A stretch of 34,726 nt of DNA from Alphaproteobacteria bacterium (GCA_017631895.1 JAGBSK010000046.1:1-34726); one strand, 5' to 3'; numbered from the stretch's first letter, positions 1 to 7,443 are shown. The notes: a model not told the origin generated them from the sequence alone. Made by a program: numbers and translations.

Positions 1-315
1 CATTTGCGCCATGTGCCCACCAAGTGTATGTCCCAATTCGTGTGCAATTACTGCCTGCAATGCGTTTGGTGTTTTTATCTGTTTTAATAAACCGGTATAA
101 ACATAAATATCTTCGCCCCCCATAACGAAGGCATTAAAGTCGTCGTCATTGACGATATGAATTTTCATACGGTTTTCTGGAATGTTGGCGGTGCGTGCAA
201 GTGGCGCAACCAATTCCCCAATCACACGTTCTGTTTCTGTGTCGTTTATCAGCGACGCCCCCATTGACGGCATGGCGATAATCATCGACAATAAAAATAC
301 AAAAACCTTATGCAC
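1..315 (-). CDS. M48 family metalloprotease, N-terminal part (gene runs off the left edge)
   Basis: Reading leftward from a GTG at 315, the first 105 codons are open to the window edge. The protein starts with a signal peptide (MHKVFVFLLSMMIIAMPSMG, then AS) and reaches the zinc-binding HELGH motif at residues 92-96, followed by TLGGHMAQ. This is the M48 layout, in which the two His bind zinc and the Glu is catalytic. With a signal peptide it is probably a periplasmic protease of the BepA/YfgC kind that looks after outer-membrane proteins; the C-terminal TPR part expected for that type lies outside the window, so this is inference. The GTG overlaps the recG stop by 8 nt, so the gene is probably translated from the recG mRNA by coupling. 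ATG codons lie further in, but using them would shorten the signal peptide. Confidence 0.85.
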   Translation of the reverse strand, partial: MHKVFVFLLSMIIAMPSMGASLINDTETERVIGELVAPLARTANIPENRMKIHIVNDDDFNAFVMGGEDIYVYTGLLKQIKTPNALQAVIAHELGHTLGGHMAQM

Positions 316-2362
316 CTAACACCACCCCACGGTCAAAGAAATACATTAAATCATGCACCCATGAATCTATATCATTATCACGTGCGGCACTGGATGCCAA
401 TTTGAATAAATCCCGATGTTCGCGATAATCCACAAAATAATACCGCATCCAACCGCTTTGTCGTGTCCCCAACAATTCGCCAACACCGCGCATCATCAAA
501 TCTTGTTCCGCGATAATAAATCCGTCATCTGTTTCGCACAATACATCCAGCCGCTTTAATCCGTCGTCTGATACGTTGCGCCCAAACACCAATACACAGT
601 ACGATTGTGTGTTGCCGCGCCCAACGCGCCCGCGCAACTGATGCAATGCTGCCAAACCGAACCGTTCTGCGTTTTCAATCACAATAATAGAAGCCTGCGG
701 AACATCAATTCCAACCTCGATAACCGTGGTTGCAACCAATATCGGCATATCAGAATCCGGCGCGGCAAATTCGGCCATAACTGCATCACGGTCTTTCTTG
801 TCCATTTTGCCGTGTACCAGTCCCGCATTTGGAAAATATTCTGCCAACATTTTATGCCGTTCTTCGGCGGCGGTCATGGCATTATCGTTTTCGGATTCTT
901 CGACCAGCGGACAAACCCAGAACACCTTGGCGCCCGCATTAACCTGCATATCAATGCGTTCCAGCAAATCCATAATTCGCCCACATGATAACTTGGTTGT
1001 TTTAATCGGTTTTCGTCCGGCGGGTTTTTCGTTGATGATAGACACGTCCATATCGCCATAAATAGTCATGGACAAAGTGCGTGGAATTGGTGTCGCAGAC
1101 AACGCCAGCAAATCAGGATTGTTACCCTTGTTGCGTAATGCTTCGCGCTGGGCAACGCCAAATCTGTGCTGTTCATCAATTATAACCAGTCCCAAATCTT
1201 TGTATTCAACGTCTGCGGAAAACAGCGCATGAGTCCCCACAACCACGCGCGTGCGCCCCGACCGCATCGATATTAACTTTTCACGACGCGCCACACCCTT
1301 GTCCCGTCCGGTCAGAATATCGCAGACAATTCCGATTTTATCACACAAAGGCTTTAATTTCGCAAAGTGTTGTTGTGCCAAAGTATCTGTTGGGGCTAAT
1401 ATGGCGGTCTGACCGCCCATTTCTGCCATTCGCACGGCGGCGGCCAATGCAACAATGGTTTTTCCGCTGCCTACGTCCCCTTGGACTAATCGCATCATCG
1501 GCACGTCGCGTGTCATATCATAAAAGATTTCATCACATGTGCGCTTTTGCGCGCCTGTCATCTCAAAAGGCAGGGTGTCCCAAAACCGTTCCATTAAATT
1601 GTATTTTTTCGCCCGTACATTTCGCCGATTCCGCACGTCCATACGGTTGCGCCGGCTGATAACAATCGCGGCCTGGTGCGCCAATAATTCACAGTACGCC
1701 AACTTTGCCATATACGTTGCGTTCGGTGCTAAATCTGCATCAGACTTTGGAAAATGCACGTGTTCCAACGCGTCAAAAAATTCCAACACGCGCTCGTCGC
1801 TTTCCCCGCGCAGTTTGTCGGGCAGGGCGGCAAAAATCTGGTCGCGAATATTTGCGAATACTTTTTGTGTCAGTCCTTCACCTGCGGGATAAATTGCCTG
1901 GGCGGATGGAATTTTGGCTGCGTTTTGTAGTTCTTCGATAAAGTCTGGATGGTTAATTGTTGGCTTTGTTGTCTTTTCCAGTTTTCCAGACACCATGCGC
2001 CATGTACCCACCGGCATTTTGTTCAGCCAATAATCCAGATATTTTGCATTAAAGAACTGAATAACAACCGTATTTCCCATTTTATCGTTGCATATAATCT
2101 GGGTTGGACTGCGACGACCGCGAAACACGCGCCCCGCGCGGTGAGATTTTATCATCAACGGAATTGTAATTGTATCACCGGGGTTAGCATCCATCACATT
2201 TTCTGTTATTCCGCGTGCGCGCACATAAGACGGGCGATGACGCAGAAAATCCAGTACACGTCGTCCGCCCAAAACTTCATCCAGTCTTGCGGCCAATGCA
2301 GGGCCCACTCCGCGAATAAATTGCAGGTCAGTATTTAAAAAATCTATTATCTCATGCCTCAT
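308..2362 (-). CDS. recG: ATP-dependent DNA helicase RecG
   Basis: RecG remodels stalled replication forks and branch-migrates Holliday junctions. The protein is about 684 residues, normal for the family. It has an N-terminal wedge/OB-fold region, then the SF2 core with Walker A GDVGSGKT, the DEQHRFG box (DExH motif II), the SATPIPRT motif III, and a C-terminal helicase half with the ATTVIEVGIDVP and HQLRGRVGRG motifs. The start chosen is ATG at 2362. A GTG one codon upstream (2365) is also possible. No Shine-Dalgarno sequence precedes either, and a promoter -10 ends 8 nt upstream of the ATG, so the mRNA is probably leaderless. The gene is divergent from the RNase P RNA gene and overlaps the downstream M48 protease start by 8 nt. 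Confidence 0.97.
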   Translation of the reverse strand: MRHEIIDFLNTDLQFIRGVGPALAARLDEVLGGRRVLDFLRHRPSYVRARGITENVMDANPGDTITIPLMIKSHRAGRVFRGRRSPTQIICNDKMGNTVVIQFFNAKYLDYWLNKMPVGTWRMVSGKLEKTTKPTINHPDFIEELQNAAKIPSAQAIYPAGEGLTQKVFANIRDQIFAALPDKLRGESDERVLEFFDALEHVHFPKSDADLAPNATYMAKLAYCELLAHQAAIVISRRNRMDVRNRRNVRAKKYNLMERFWDTLPFEMTGAQKRTCDEIFYDMTRDVPMMRLVQGDVGSGKTIVALAAAVRMAEMGGQTAILAPTDTLAQQHFAKLKPLCDKIGIVCDILTGRDKGVARREKLISMRSGRTRVVVGTHALFSADVEYKDLGLVIIDEQHRFGVAQREALRNKGNNPDLLALSATPIPRTLSMTIYGDMDVSIINEKPAGRKPIKTTKLSCGRIMDLLERIDMQVNAGAKVFWVCPLVEESENDNAMTAAEERHKMLAEYFPNAGLVHGKMDKKDRDAVMAEFAAPDSDMPILVATTVIEVGIDVPQASIIVIENAERFGLAALHQLRGRVGRGNTQSYCVLVFGRNVSDDGLKRLDVLCETDDGFIIAEQDLMMRGVGELLGTRQSGWMRYYFVDYREHRDLFKLASSAARDNDIDSWVHDLMYFFDRGVVLGA

Positions 2363-2370
2363 CACATATA

Positions 2371-2399
2371 AATTTAGTGAAAAATGCGCAAATATTCAA
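2371..2399 (-). promoter_or_regulatory. recG promoter, leaderless type
   Basis: On the minus strand the -35 TTGAAT (2394-2399) is 17 nt from the -10 TAAATT (2371-2376). The recG ATG begins 8 nt after the -10, which puts the expected transcription start at or next to the start codon. Confidence 0.6.
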
Positions 2400-2414
2400 C
2401 CGTAAAAAGAAAAG

Positions 2415-2442
2415 TTGAATTGTTGTAAAAAACTGCTAAAAT
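2415..2442 (+). promoter_or_regulatory. rnpB promoter
   Basis: The -35 TTGAAT (2415-2420) and -10 TAAAAT (2437-2442) are separated by 16 nt. The predicted start, about 2449, falls 3-4 nt before the first paired base of the RNase P RNA, so position and product agree. It is back to back with the recG promoter. Confidence 0.7.
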
Positions 2443-2449
2443 CACCATC

Positions 2450-2779
2450 CGTCAGATGATCTGGGCATGGCTGGCCAGAAATGGTCAGAGGAAAGTCCGG
2501 ACTGCTTGGGACAGCGTACCGGCTAATATACCGGGCGGGGCGACCCGACGATCAGAGCAACAGTGACGTAAACGATTAAATTCGAGTGAAACGGGCAATC
2601 TCTGCGCGCAGCAACTTCAAATAGGCTCCCTATATGTGTCCCACATTGGGGGCGGGTAGAAGGCTTGACATATCGCAGTAATGCAATATGCAGATTAATC
2701 ATGCCCACTACCGCGGGGTGGTATGCGAAACATACTGGCCCGTCGGCAGGACAGAATCCGGCTTATATGTTCATCTGCA
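2450..2779 (+). ncRNA. rnpB: RNase P RNA, bacterial type A
   Basis: This is the catalytic RNA of RNase P, which trims the 5' leaders of tRNA precursors. It contains the near-universal core GAGGAAAGTCCGGACT at the 5' side and ACAGAATCCGGCTTAT at the 3' side, which together form helix P4. The ends are defined by a closing P1 helix, CAGATGA (2453-2459) with TCATCTG (2771-2777). The length, about 325-330 nt, is slightly short but normal for alphaproteobacteria. A good promoter ends just upstream and a strong hairpin terminator follows directly. Open reading frames across this segment are chance readings of the RNA gene. Confidence 0.97.
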
Positions 2780-2780
2780 C

Positions 2781-2807
2781 CATGCGCCCACGGGCGCATG
2801 TTTTTTT
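2781..2807 (+). terminator. rnpB terminator
   Basis: A perfect 9-bp stem, CATGCGCCC (2781-2789) with GGGCGCATG (2792-2800), is followed by seven T. Confidence 0.93.
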
Positions 2808-2868
2808 ATCGTATATAAATCGATTTTTTTGTGATAAAATAATCTTGATAATAATACGGAGAGAGCAC

Positions 2869-3798
2869 ATGAAAATATCAATCATTGGTATCGGTTCTGT
2901 TGGCGCAGCGGTCGCAACCGCGGTTGCGAATACGGGGCTGGCCCATGAAATAGTCTTATTTGATCGCGACGGCATTCGTGCACGTGCCGCGGCCGAGGAT
3001 TTGGGACACGCCGCCGCTTTTTCGTATGATATCAAAATAACCGCGGCCAATAACTATCGCGCAATTCGTGGTTCTGAAATTGTAATAATTGCCGCGGGTG
3101 CGAATCAAAAACCGGGACAAACGCGGACGGATTTATTGCATGCAAACGCGGCTGTTGTTTCTGATATCGTTCCGCGTGTTATGGCAAACGTAGATGCTAA
3201 AAATGTAAAGTTAATAATCGTCACCAACCCATTGGATGTGATGGTTATGTTGGCGCAGAAAATATCCAAACTGCCCGCGTCGCGTGTGATTGGTACGGGT
3301 ACTATGCTGGATTCGGCACGTCTGCGTACAATACTGTCGCGTCAGTTGTCTGTATCAACCCAGTCTATTAATGCATATGTCCTTGGCGAACATGGCGACA
3401 GCAGTATGATTGTCTGGTCGTCCGCATGTGTTGGTGGAATTGATTTAATTTCATTCTGTCGTCAGACGAAAATCAGTCTGCCCCAGACTACACGCAAAAC
3501 AATTGAACATCGCGTTCATAACGCGGCCTATGAAATAATCCAGGGACGTGGCGCAACATGGGATGGTATTGCGGGTGCGGTGGCGGATTTGGTGCGCTGT
3601 ATTACAAACGATGAACACAGAATTTTGACGGTGTCAACTGTGACCGGCATAGGTGATAAAGCACTGTCTATGTCCATGCCACGCATTGTGGGGCGGGGCG
3701 GTGTTGTCGCAACGCTGTCGCCAAAAATGGATGCGGCTGAATCCTCCGCACTTCGTCGCAGTGCTCGTATCATTCGCAAGAATTTCGATTTGTTGTAA
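2869..3798 (+). CDS. ldh: L-lactate dehydrogenase (LDH/MDH family)
   Basis: This is an NAD-dependent 2-hydroxyacid dehydrogenase of 309 residues. The N-terminal Rossmann motif GIGSVG is at 7-12 and Asp32 follows beta-strand 2, which favours NAD. The substrate-specificity loop reads AGANQKPGQTR: Gln80 sits where LDHs have Gln102 and malate dehydrogenases have Arg, so pyruvate/lactate is the predicted pair. DSARLR (148-153) and GEHGDS (173-178, proton-acceptor His175) complete the active site. ATG 2869 is preceded by GGAGAGAG; the frame is open further upstream, but that part reads through RNase P RNA. An extended -10 (TGATAAAAT, about 2832-2840) lies upstream. The specificity call rests on one residue and needs an enzyme assay. 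Confidence 0.92.
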   Translation: MKISIIGIGSVGAAVATAVANTGLAHEIVLFDRDGIRARAAAEDLGHAAAFSYDIKITAANNYRAIRGSEIVIIAAGANQKPGQTRTDLLHANAAVVSDIVPRVMANVDAKNVKLIIVTNPLDVMVMLAQKISKLPASRVIGTGTMLDSARLRTILSRQLSVSTQSINAYVLGEHGDSSMIVWSSACVGGIDLISFCRQTKISLPQTTRKTIEHRVHNAAYEIIQGRGATWDGIAGAVADLVRCITNDEHRILTVSTVTGIGDKALSMSMPRIVGRGGVVATLSPKMDAAESSALRRSARIIRKNFDLL

Positions 3799-3802
3799 AA
3801 AG

Positions 3803-3829
3803 AAACCGCCGATTGGCGGTTTTCTTGTT
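3803..3829. terminator. Bidirectional terminator between ldh and the ferredoxin gene
   Basis: AAACCGCC (3803-3810) pairs with GGCGGTTT (3815-3822) around a GATT loop. T-rich tracts lie on both sides (TTTCTTGTTT rightward, TTTCTTTTT leftward), so it can serve both converging genes. Confidence 0.85.
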
Positions 3830-4012
3830 TTACTGCATATCTGGTGCGATTGCGCCAACAGGACAAATTGCAGCACACGTCCCGCATGAAATACATTTGC
3901 TTGGGTCGATTACGCACTTGCCGTCTGCGCCTGTTGAAATTGCTGCAACAGGACACACACCCATACATGTATGACAACCGATACATTTGCTTGGATCAAT
4001 TTTATAAGCCAT
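3830..4012 (-). CDS. 2[4Fe-4S] ferredoxin, clostridial type
   Basis: This is a 60-residue electron carrier made almost entirely of two CxxCxxCxxxCP clusters: CIGCHTCMGVCP near residue 10 and CISCGTCAAICP near residue 40. Both are preceded by the same DPSK, the mark of the internal duplication of this family. Each cluster binds one low-potential [4Fe-4S] centre. Such ferredoxins partner with enzymes such as pyruvate:ferredoxin oxidoreductase, but no partner is in the window. The start is well set by AAGGAG 8 nt upstream. It lies 28 nt downstream of the BI-1 gene on the same strand, with no terminator between, so co-transcription is likely. Confidence 0.95.
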   Translation of the reverse strand: MAYKIDPSKCIGCHTCMGVCPVAAISTGADGKCVIDPSKCISCGTCAAICPVGAIAPDMQ

Positions 4013-4040
4013 TTTATTTTCTCCTTACTTTATTTGATGC

Positions 4041-4760
4041 TTATTCACGATTAAACAAACTTAACAAATACTGGAACATTGCAATAAATGAAATGTACAG
4101 ATGCAACGCCCCCAAAACCGCCAATTGATTTTTCTGATGTTCATCTCCGATAACTGCGTACGCGCGTTTCAGATTTTGCATATCATACGCGGTGAACAAT
4201 GCAAATACCAGAACACCGATAAAGCATACGATTGTACCGAATGTTCCACCCATCATCGCTGGCCAGACAAATGACAATACGCCAACCAATATTAATCCAA
4301 TCATACCCATGGTCAGGAAAATGCCCAAAAATGACAAGTCTTTGACGGTTTTGTATCCAAACAACGCCATGCACGCAAACATCAGTGCTGCAACAATAAA
4401 TGCCATCAATATAGATGCCGGGTTAACTGCCAATGCAACCGCAATCAACGGTGTCATTGTTATACCAATCAGCGCCGCATATAACGCCAACATTAATGCT
4501 GCGGTTGTGGGTTTCATGCTAAACACACGTACCTGGGTCCAGATTGACAACGCCAACCCACCAAACAACAATACATAATACAGACCCGACATTCCGCCTG
4601 TTTGGAAATTAAATAAATATTGCAGTCCGCCACCCCAAATTGTCATATACGCGGCGACCGCGGTCAAACCAACCGCGCCAAACATCAACGCAAAAATACG
4701 TTTCAGATACAGGTCAATACCACCGACCCTTTGATTATCCGCTAAATTTTGTTTTGCCAT
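4041..4760 (-). CDS. BI-1/YccA family integral membrane protein
   Basis: This is a 239-residue Bax-inhibitor-1 family protein with about seven hydrophobic helices. The C-terminal family signature FTAYDMQNLKRAY is near residue 195. Bacterial relatives (YccA, YetJ) are inner-membrane proteins linked to FtsH regulation or pH-sensitive calcium leak; the exact role here is unknown. The start is set by AAGGAG 8 nt before ATG 4760. The frame is open 28 codons further upstream, but that stretch lies over the promoter and has no ribosome-binding site. It is probably co-transcribed with the ferredoxin gene, and it is divergent from the 4835 gene. Confidence 0.93.
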   Translation of the reverse strand: MAKQNLADNQRVGGIDLYLKRIFALMFGAVGLTAVAAYMTIWGGGLQYLFNFQTGGMSGLYYVLLFGGLALSIWTQVRVFSMKPTTAALMLALYAALIGITMTPLIAVALAVNPASILMAFIVAALMFACMALFGYKTVKDLSFLGIFLTMGMIGLILVGVLSFVWPAMMGGTFGTIVCFIGVLVFALFTAYDMQNLKRAYAVIGDEHQKNQLAVLGALHLYISFIAMFQYLLSLFNRE

Positions 4761-4788
4761 TTGATAATTCTCCTTGTTATTTATGAAA

Positions 4789-4817
4789 TATATAATACAA
4801 TACCCACACAAATTCAA
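4789..4817 (-). promoter_or_regulatory. Probable promoter of the BI-1/ferredoxin pair
   Basis: On the minus strand, -35 TTGAAT (4812-4817) and -10 TATATA (4789-4794) are separated by 17 nt. This leaves a leader of roughly 20 nt that contains the AAGGAG site. Confidence 0.5.
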
Positions 4818-4834
4818 GACTAAAAGGGTTACTA

Positions 4835-5209
4835 ATGAGCGCATATTATGATATAATATTCATAACGAATAATGAACCGCAATATGTAAGAATACGTAAA
4901 AAGGTATATGCCCACGAAAGGTTTCAAGATCATGAAATATTCAGAGCTCATGTTAACAAGCGCGAAGGACTGTTGCATTTGGTTGCCCGGTATCATGAAA
5001 TTGGGAAACAGGTTGAAAAAGAAATGTCCAGCATATATCCATGCGCAAAAACTATTGCTGCGAAATTTACAAAACGGAACGAGGTTGCAGGAATCTTGGC
5101 TCGTCAGGGAATTGTGGTTCAGGACCAGATGGACAAATTCATCATTGCCCGATATCAGGAAAAAATCGCAATGGCTCAATCCGTATTACAACCTACAAAA
5201 CAGAAATAA
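4835..5209 (+). CDS. Conserved-looking hypothetical protein upstream of lgt
   Basis: This 124-residue protein belongs to no family I recognise. It has no signal peptide or membrane segment and is rich in charged residues, with predicted helices in the middle (about residues 40-110) and a basic, Gln-rich end. It is likely a small cytosolic protein. A weak AGGG lies 6 nt before ATG 4835. The stop is 3 nt before the lgt start, so the two genes are almost certainly translated from one mRNA, which is the best evidence that it is real. A tie to membrane or lipoprotein biogenesis would be guesswork from position alone. Confidence 0.72.
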   Translation: MSAYYDIIFITNNEPQYVRIRKKVYAHERFQDHEIFRAHVNKREGLLHLVARYHEIGKQVEKEMSSIYPCAKTIAAKFTKRNEVAGILARQGIVVQDQMDKFIIARYQEKIAMAQSVLQPTKQK

Positions 5210-5212
5210 TTA

Positions 5213-6010
5213 ATGGCAATTACAATAAATCCAATTTCTCCGATTGCGTTTTCTGTGCTGGGATTGGATATTCGCTGGTATGCGTTGGCATACATAACCG
5301 CGTTTATCGTTGGGTATTGGTTGTTCGTGCGCCTTATGCGTCGCCCCAACAGTGGTCTGACCCTTGATAAAAAACAGATGGATGATTTGCTGACCGCAAT
5401 AATCATTGGTGTGATTGCGGGTGGACGCCTGGGCTATGTTCTGTTTTATGATTTCGGGTATTTTCTGACGCACCCCCTGGAAATTTTTGCGCTTTGGCAT
5501 GGTGGAATGAGTTTTCATGGCGGTTTGATTGGCGTAATTGTCGCAACGTTTTTATTTGCGCACCGCCGTAAAATCAACGCATGGAAGATTCTGGATTTAT
5601 TGGCGGTGGTTGCGCCAATCGGTCTGTTTTTTGGTCGCATTGCAAACTTTATTAATCGCGAGGTTATGGGGCGCCCAGCCGACGTATCGTGGGCGGTTGT
5701 GTTTAATGGTGATACCCCGATACCGCGCCACCCCAGCCCATTATACGAGGCCGCAACCGAGGGCATGCTTTTATTCGTTATAATGTACTGCCTGTATCGA
5801 TACACTAATCTGCGAAACAAGCCAGGTGCGCTGGGTGGTATTATGGGCATGGGTTATGCATTATTCCGCATGTTTTGCGAATTGTTCCGCGCCCCAGATG
5901 CCCAGATTGGATTTTTGACGTCTTGGGGTCTGACCATGGGTCAGTTGTTGTCGTTGTTAATGTTTTTTGCAGGCTTGGCGATTTTTATATTTGCAATACG
6001 CAAAAAATAA
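5213..6010 (+). CDS. lgt: Prolipoprotein diacylglyceryl transferase
   Basis: Lgt moves diacylglycerol from phosphatidylglycerol onto the lipobox cysteine of preprolipoproteins, the first step of lipoprotein maturation in the inner membrane. The 265-residue protein has about seven membrane helices. Family landmarks are Tyr26 and the RWYA motif early on, GGMSFHGG with His102, the Lgt signature GRIANFINREVMGRP at about 141-155, and HPSPLYEA. It sits 3 nt after the 4835 gene. The 8351 gene in this window encodes a likely substrate. There is no strong Shine-Dalgarno of its own, so translation is probably coupled to the upstream gene. Confidence 0.97.
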   Translation: MAITINPISPIAFSVLGLDIRWYALAYITAFIVGYWLFVRLMRRPNSGLTLDKKQMDDLLTAIIIGVIAGGRLGYVLFYDFGYFLTHPLEIFALWHGGMSFHGGLIGVIVATFLFAHRRKINAWKILDLLAVVAPIGLFFGRIANFINREVMGRPADVSWAVVFNGDTPIPRHPSPLYEAATEGMLLFVIMYCLYRYTNLRNKPGALGGIMGMGYALFRMFCELFRAPDAQIGFLTSWGLTMGQLLSLLMFFAGLAIFIFAIRKK

Positions 6011-6069
6011 TGTACAATATGCGCCGTTGGCCAAACCGTAGGTTAAGAGACCGGCGGAAAAACAGTTTA

Positions 6070-6159
6070 GGATGGTTGGCAGAGCGGTCGAATGCGGCGG
6101 TCTTGAAAACCGTTGTGGGGGCAACCCCACCGGGGGTTCGAATCCCTCACCATCCGCCA
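6070..6159 (+). tRNA. tRNA-Ser (anticodon UGA)
   Basis: This is a 90-nt class II tRNA. Acceptor GGATGGT pairs with ACCATCC, discriminator G, and CCA is encoded. The anticodon loop CTTGAAA gives UGA, which reads UCA/UCG/UCU-type serine codons. A long variable arm (GTGGGGGCAACCCCAC) and a T-loop GGTTCGAAT are present. A strong terminator follows at once. Confidence 0.97.
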
Positions 6160-6336
6160 GTAATAAAAATATGCCCCTTGTGGGCATATTTTTATTACCG
6201 TCGTATGGCATCGTGATTGACCCGACAACCTTGGTTGTCGGTTCGACAATGAGTAGATTTTGCAAGCGTCGCGCAGCGAAATCGTCAGGAATGCCCCGCA
6301 GGCATTCTATGCCAAGGGAATACTCACCATCTGCCA
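6140..6336. repeat. Direct repeat of the tRNA-Ser 3' end, att-like
   Basis: The last 20 nt of the tRNA gene (6140-6159, GAAT-CCCTCACCATCCGCCA) recur at 6318-6336 as GAAT-ACTCACCATCTGCCA, with only two or three differences. The 158 nt between hold no gene. Copies of a tRNA 3' end are what site-specific integration leaves behind, though a decayed tRNA duplicate would look similar. Confidence 0.6.
6161..6197 (+). terminator. tRNA-Ser(UGA) terminator
   Basis: A perfect 16-bp stem (6161-6176 with 6182-6197) has a 5-nt loop. The 3' arm itself supplies the run of T. Confidence 0.85.
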
Positions 6337-6440
6337 TTTTTTGTGTGTGGGCAATTCCAGTTCTTCTTCGCTACATAAAAGTTTATCCAAGCGTCATGTA
6401 TTCATTATTTGAACTTTGCACTTTGAACATTGAACACTAA
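6198..6440. other. Gene-less stretch with two small hairpins
   Basis: I see no credible gene here. It contains a 9-bp inverted repeat, CCGACAACC/GGTTGTCGG (6222-6230, 6233-6241), a 7-bp hairpin GAATGCC/GGCATTC (6289-6295, 6301-6307), the tRNA 3'-end copy, and a segment (6399-6448) similar to 24230-24276. The reading frame antisense to the tRNA that runs through it is a chance reading. Confidence 0.6.
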
Positions 6441-6468
6441 AAAAATCCCGCCATCGGCGGGATTTTTT
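6441..6468 (-). terminator. Terminator of the 6473 gene
   Basis: AAAAATCCCGCC (6441-6452) pairs with GGCGGGATTTTT (6456-6467). It lies directly downstream of the minus-strand stop codon, and T tracts are present in both directions. Confidence 0.9.
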
Positions 6469-6472
6469 GTCT

Positions 6473-6964
6473 TTATTCTGCCATTTCTGGGGCTGGCATT
6501 TCTGGACGTGGGCCGTGTTTCATATGTTTGCGCGCCGCACGAAATTCTTCGCGTGAAACACAACCATTTGCATCAGTATCCATCATTGGTACCATTTCCG
6601 CCAATTTTGGACATTTTACAACCAAGCAACCATTTTCAAATTCTGGACGCGGACCCATTTTGCCACGTTTGCCGTTGCAACACATTTTTGCCGATGCAAA
6701 GCCCAACGCGAAAATGATTAAAACCAAGACCAATTTTTTCAGGAAACGACCAAATGTGCATTTCTTTTTTGCGCATGTGCATTCACCGCCACACGCACAG
6801 CCCTTGTCGCAACCGCATGGGAATTTTTCAACGATTGGTGCAGCCACTACTTTTTTTGCAGGGGCTTTTTTTGCGACCGGTTTTTTTGTTGCCGCGGGTT
6901 TAGAAACTGTTTTTTTTGCAACTGTTTTTTTAGTTTTTGCTTTTTTAGTTGTTTTTTCTGCCAT
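6473..6964 (-). CDS. Lysine-tailed membrane protein with Cys cluster and EF-hand
   Basis: This 163-residue protein has an unusual order of parts. Residues 1-46 are Lys/Ala/Thr/Pro-rich with PAKK-like repeats, resembling histone H1 tails. Residues 50-69 hold seven Cys in 20 positions, a possible metal-binding or Fe-S cluster. A membrane segment spans about 78-92. The C-terminal part has five more Cys and one canonical EF-hand loop, DTDANGCVSREE (129-140), with ligands at positions 1, 3, 5, 9 and 12. The positive-inside rule puts the basic tail and Cys cluster in the cytoplasm and the EF-hand in the periplasm. AAGGAAGGAC lies just upstream of the ATG. I know no family with this layout. The function is unknown; Ca sensing is an inference from the loop. 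Confidence 0.85.
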   Translation of the reverse strand: MAEKTTKKAKTKKTVAKKTVSKPAATKKPVAKKAPAKKVVAAPIVEKFPCGCDKGCACGGECTCAKKKCTFGRFLKKLVLVLIIFALGFASAKMCCNGKRGKMGPRPEFENGCLVVKCPKLAEMVPMMDTDANGCVSREEFRAARKHMKHGPRPEMPAPEMAE

Positions 6965-6994
6965 TTGTCCTTCCTTTATTTGTTTGACGATTTG

Positions 6995-7023
6995 ATTGTA
7001 TTCAAATTAAAAAAAGTTGTAAA
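6995..7023 (-). promoter_or_regulatory. Promoter of the 6473 gene
   Basis: On the minus strand, -35 TTTACA (7018-7023) and -10 TACAAT (6995-7000) are separated by 17 nt. The leader is about 25 nt and contains AAGGAAGG. Confidence 0.6.
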
Positions 7024-7043
7024 GAAAAATTTTCCAAATAAAA

Positions 7044-7061
7044 ACCCCGCGATTGCGGGGT
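7044..7061 (-). terminator. Terminator of the 7066 gene
   Basis: ACCCCGC (7044-7050) pairs with GCGGGGT (7055-7061) around GATT. Leftward it is followed by TTTTATTT. Confidence 0.85.
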
Positions 7062-7065
7062 GGAA

Positions 7066-7305
7066 TTATTTTTTCTTGCTTGCGGTTCTTTTTACTGGTC
7101 TTGTGCCAGCTGTCTTTTTTGCGGGCAATGCCTTGTATTCTTTATACAGTGCCACAATGCAAGTATATGCCAATAAGGCAGAAACCGCGGTAATCAATCC
7201 CGCAATCAGCCCATCAGAAAATACAGCGAACAGCAAAATCGCCGCAACCAAAACAACGGTATAACCCAAATTTTTGGACAATACATTTAACAGTTTTTCA
7301 AACAT
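7066..7305 (-). CDS. Small two-helix membrane protein with basic tail
   Basis: This 79-residue protein has two hydrophobic helices (about 14-30 and 32-53), joined by a short turn, then a Lys/Arg/Thr/Pro/Ala-rich tail (about 58-79, ending KRTASKKK). With two helices both ends should face the cytoplasm, so the basic tail is predicted to be cytosolic. AAGGGAG precedes the ATG. It is the middle of three same-strand genes whose products all pair a membrane anchor with a lysine-rich cytosolic segment. No family is recognised and it has no enzymatic motif. Each gene of the trio has its own ribosome-binding site and terminator, so they look like separate units under similar control rather than one operon. 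Confidence 0.8.
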   Translation of the reverse strand: MFEKLLNVLSKNLGYTVVLVAAILLFAVFSDGLIAGLITAVSALLAYTCIVALYKEYKALPAKKTAGTRPVKRTASKKK

Positions 7306-7370
7306 TGATTTCTCCCTTGTAATTTTGTTTGGACAATGACACTATACAAATGTTTAATTTGTTTTTCCAT

Positions 7371-7400
7371 GAAAAAATACCACCCATTTCCGGGTGGTAT
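7371..7400 (-). terminator. Terminator of the 7444 gene
   Basis: ATACCACCC (7377-7385) pairs with GGGTGGTAT (7392-7400). Leftward it is followed by TTTTTTC. Confidence 0.85.
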
Positions 7401-7443
7401 TAAACAAGGGAGATATGAACAAACTAACTTTGTAATTTATGGC

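Noticed and set aside
2665-2868. 68-codon N-terminal extension of the ldh frame
   Set aside because: It reads through RNase P RNA and its terminator. ATG 2869 has a ribosome-binding site and gives the exact family start.
4761-4844. 28-codon hydrophobic extension of the BI-1 protein
   Set aside because: It covers the likely promoter, while AAGGAG lies 8 nt before ATG 4760.
5957-6337. Minus-strand open frame of 126 codons across tRNA-Ser and its terminator
   Set aside because: It is antisense to the tRNA and reads through a terminator palindrome. Phrases such as DGEGFEPPVGLPPQRF are the usual false proteins from antisense tRNA-Ser.
7415-7435. Six-codon frame ATG-AAC-AAA-CTA-ACT-TTG-TAA after AAGGGAGAT
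   Set aside because: It has a fitting ribosome-binding site, but no promoter and no downstream gene on that strand. It sits behind the terminator of the minus-strand gene, so it is probably chance.
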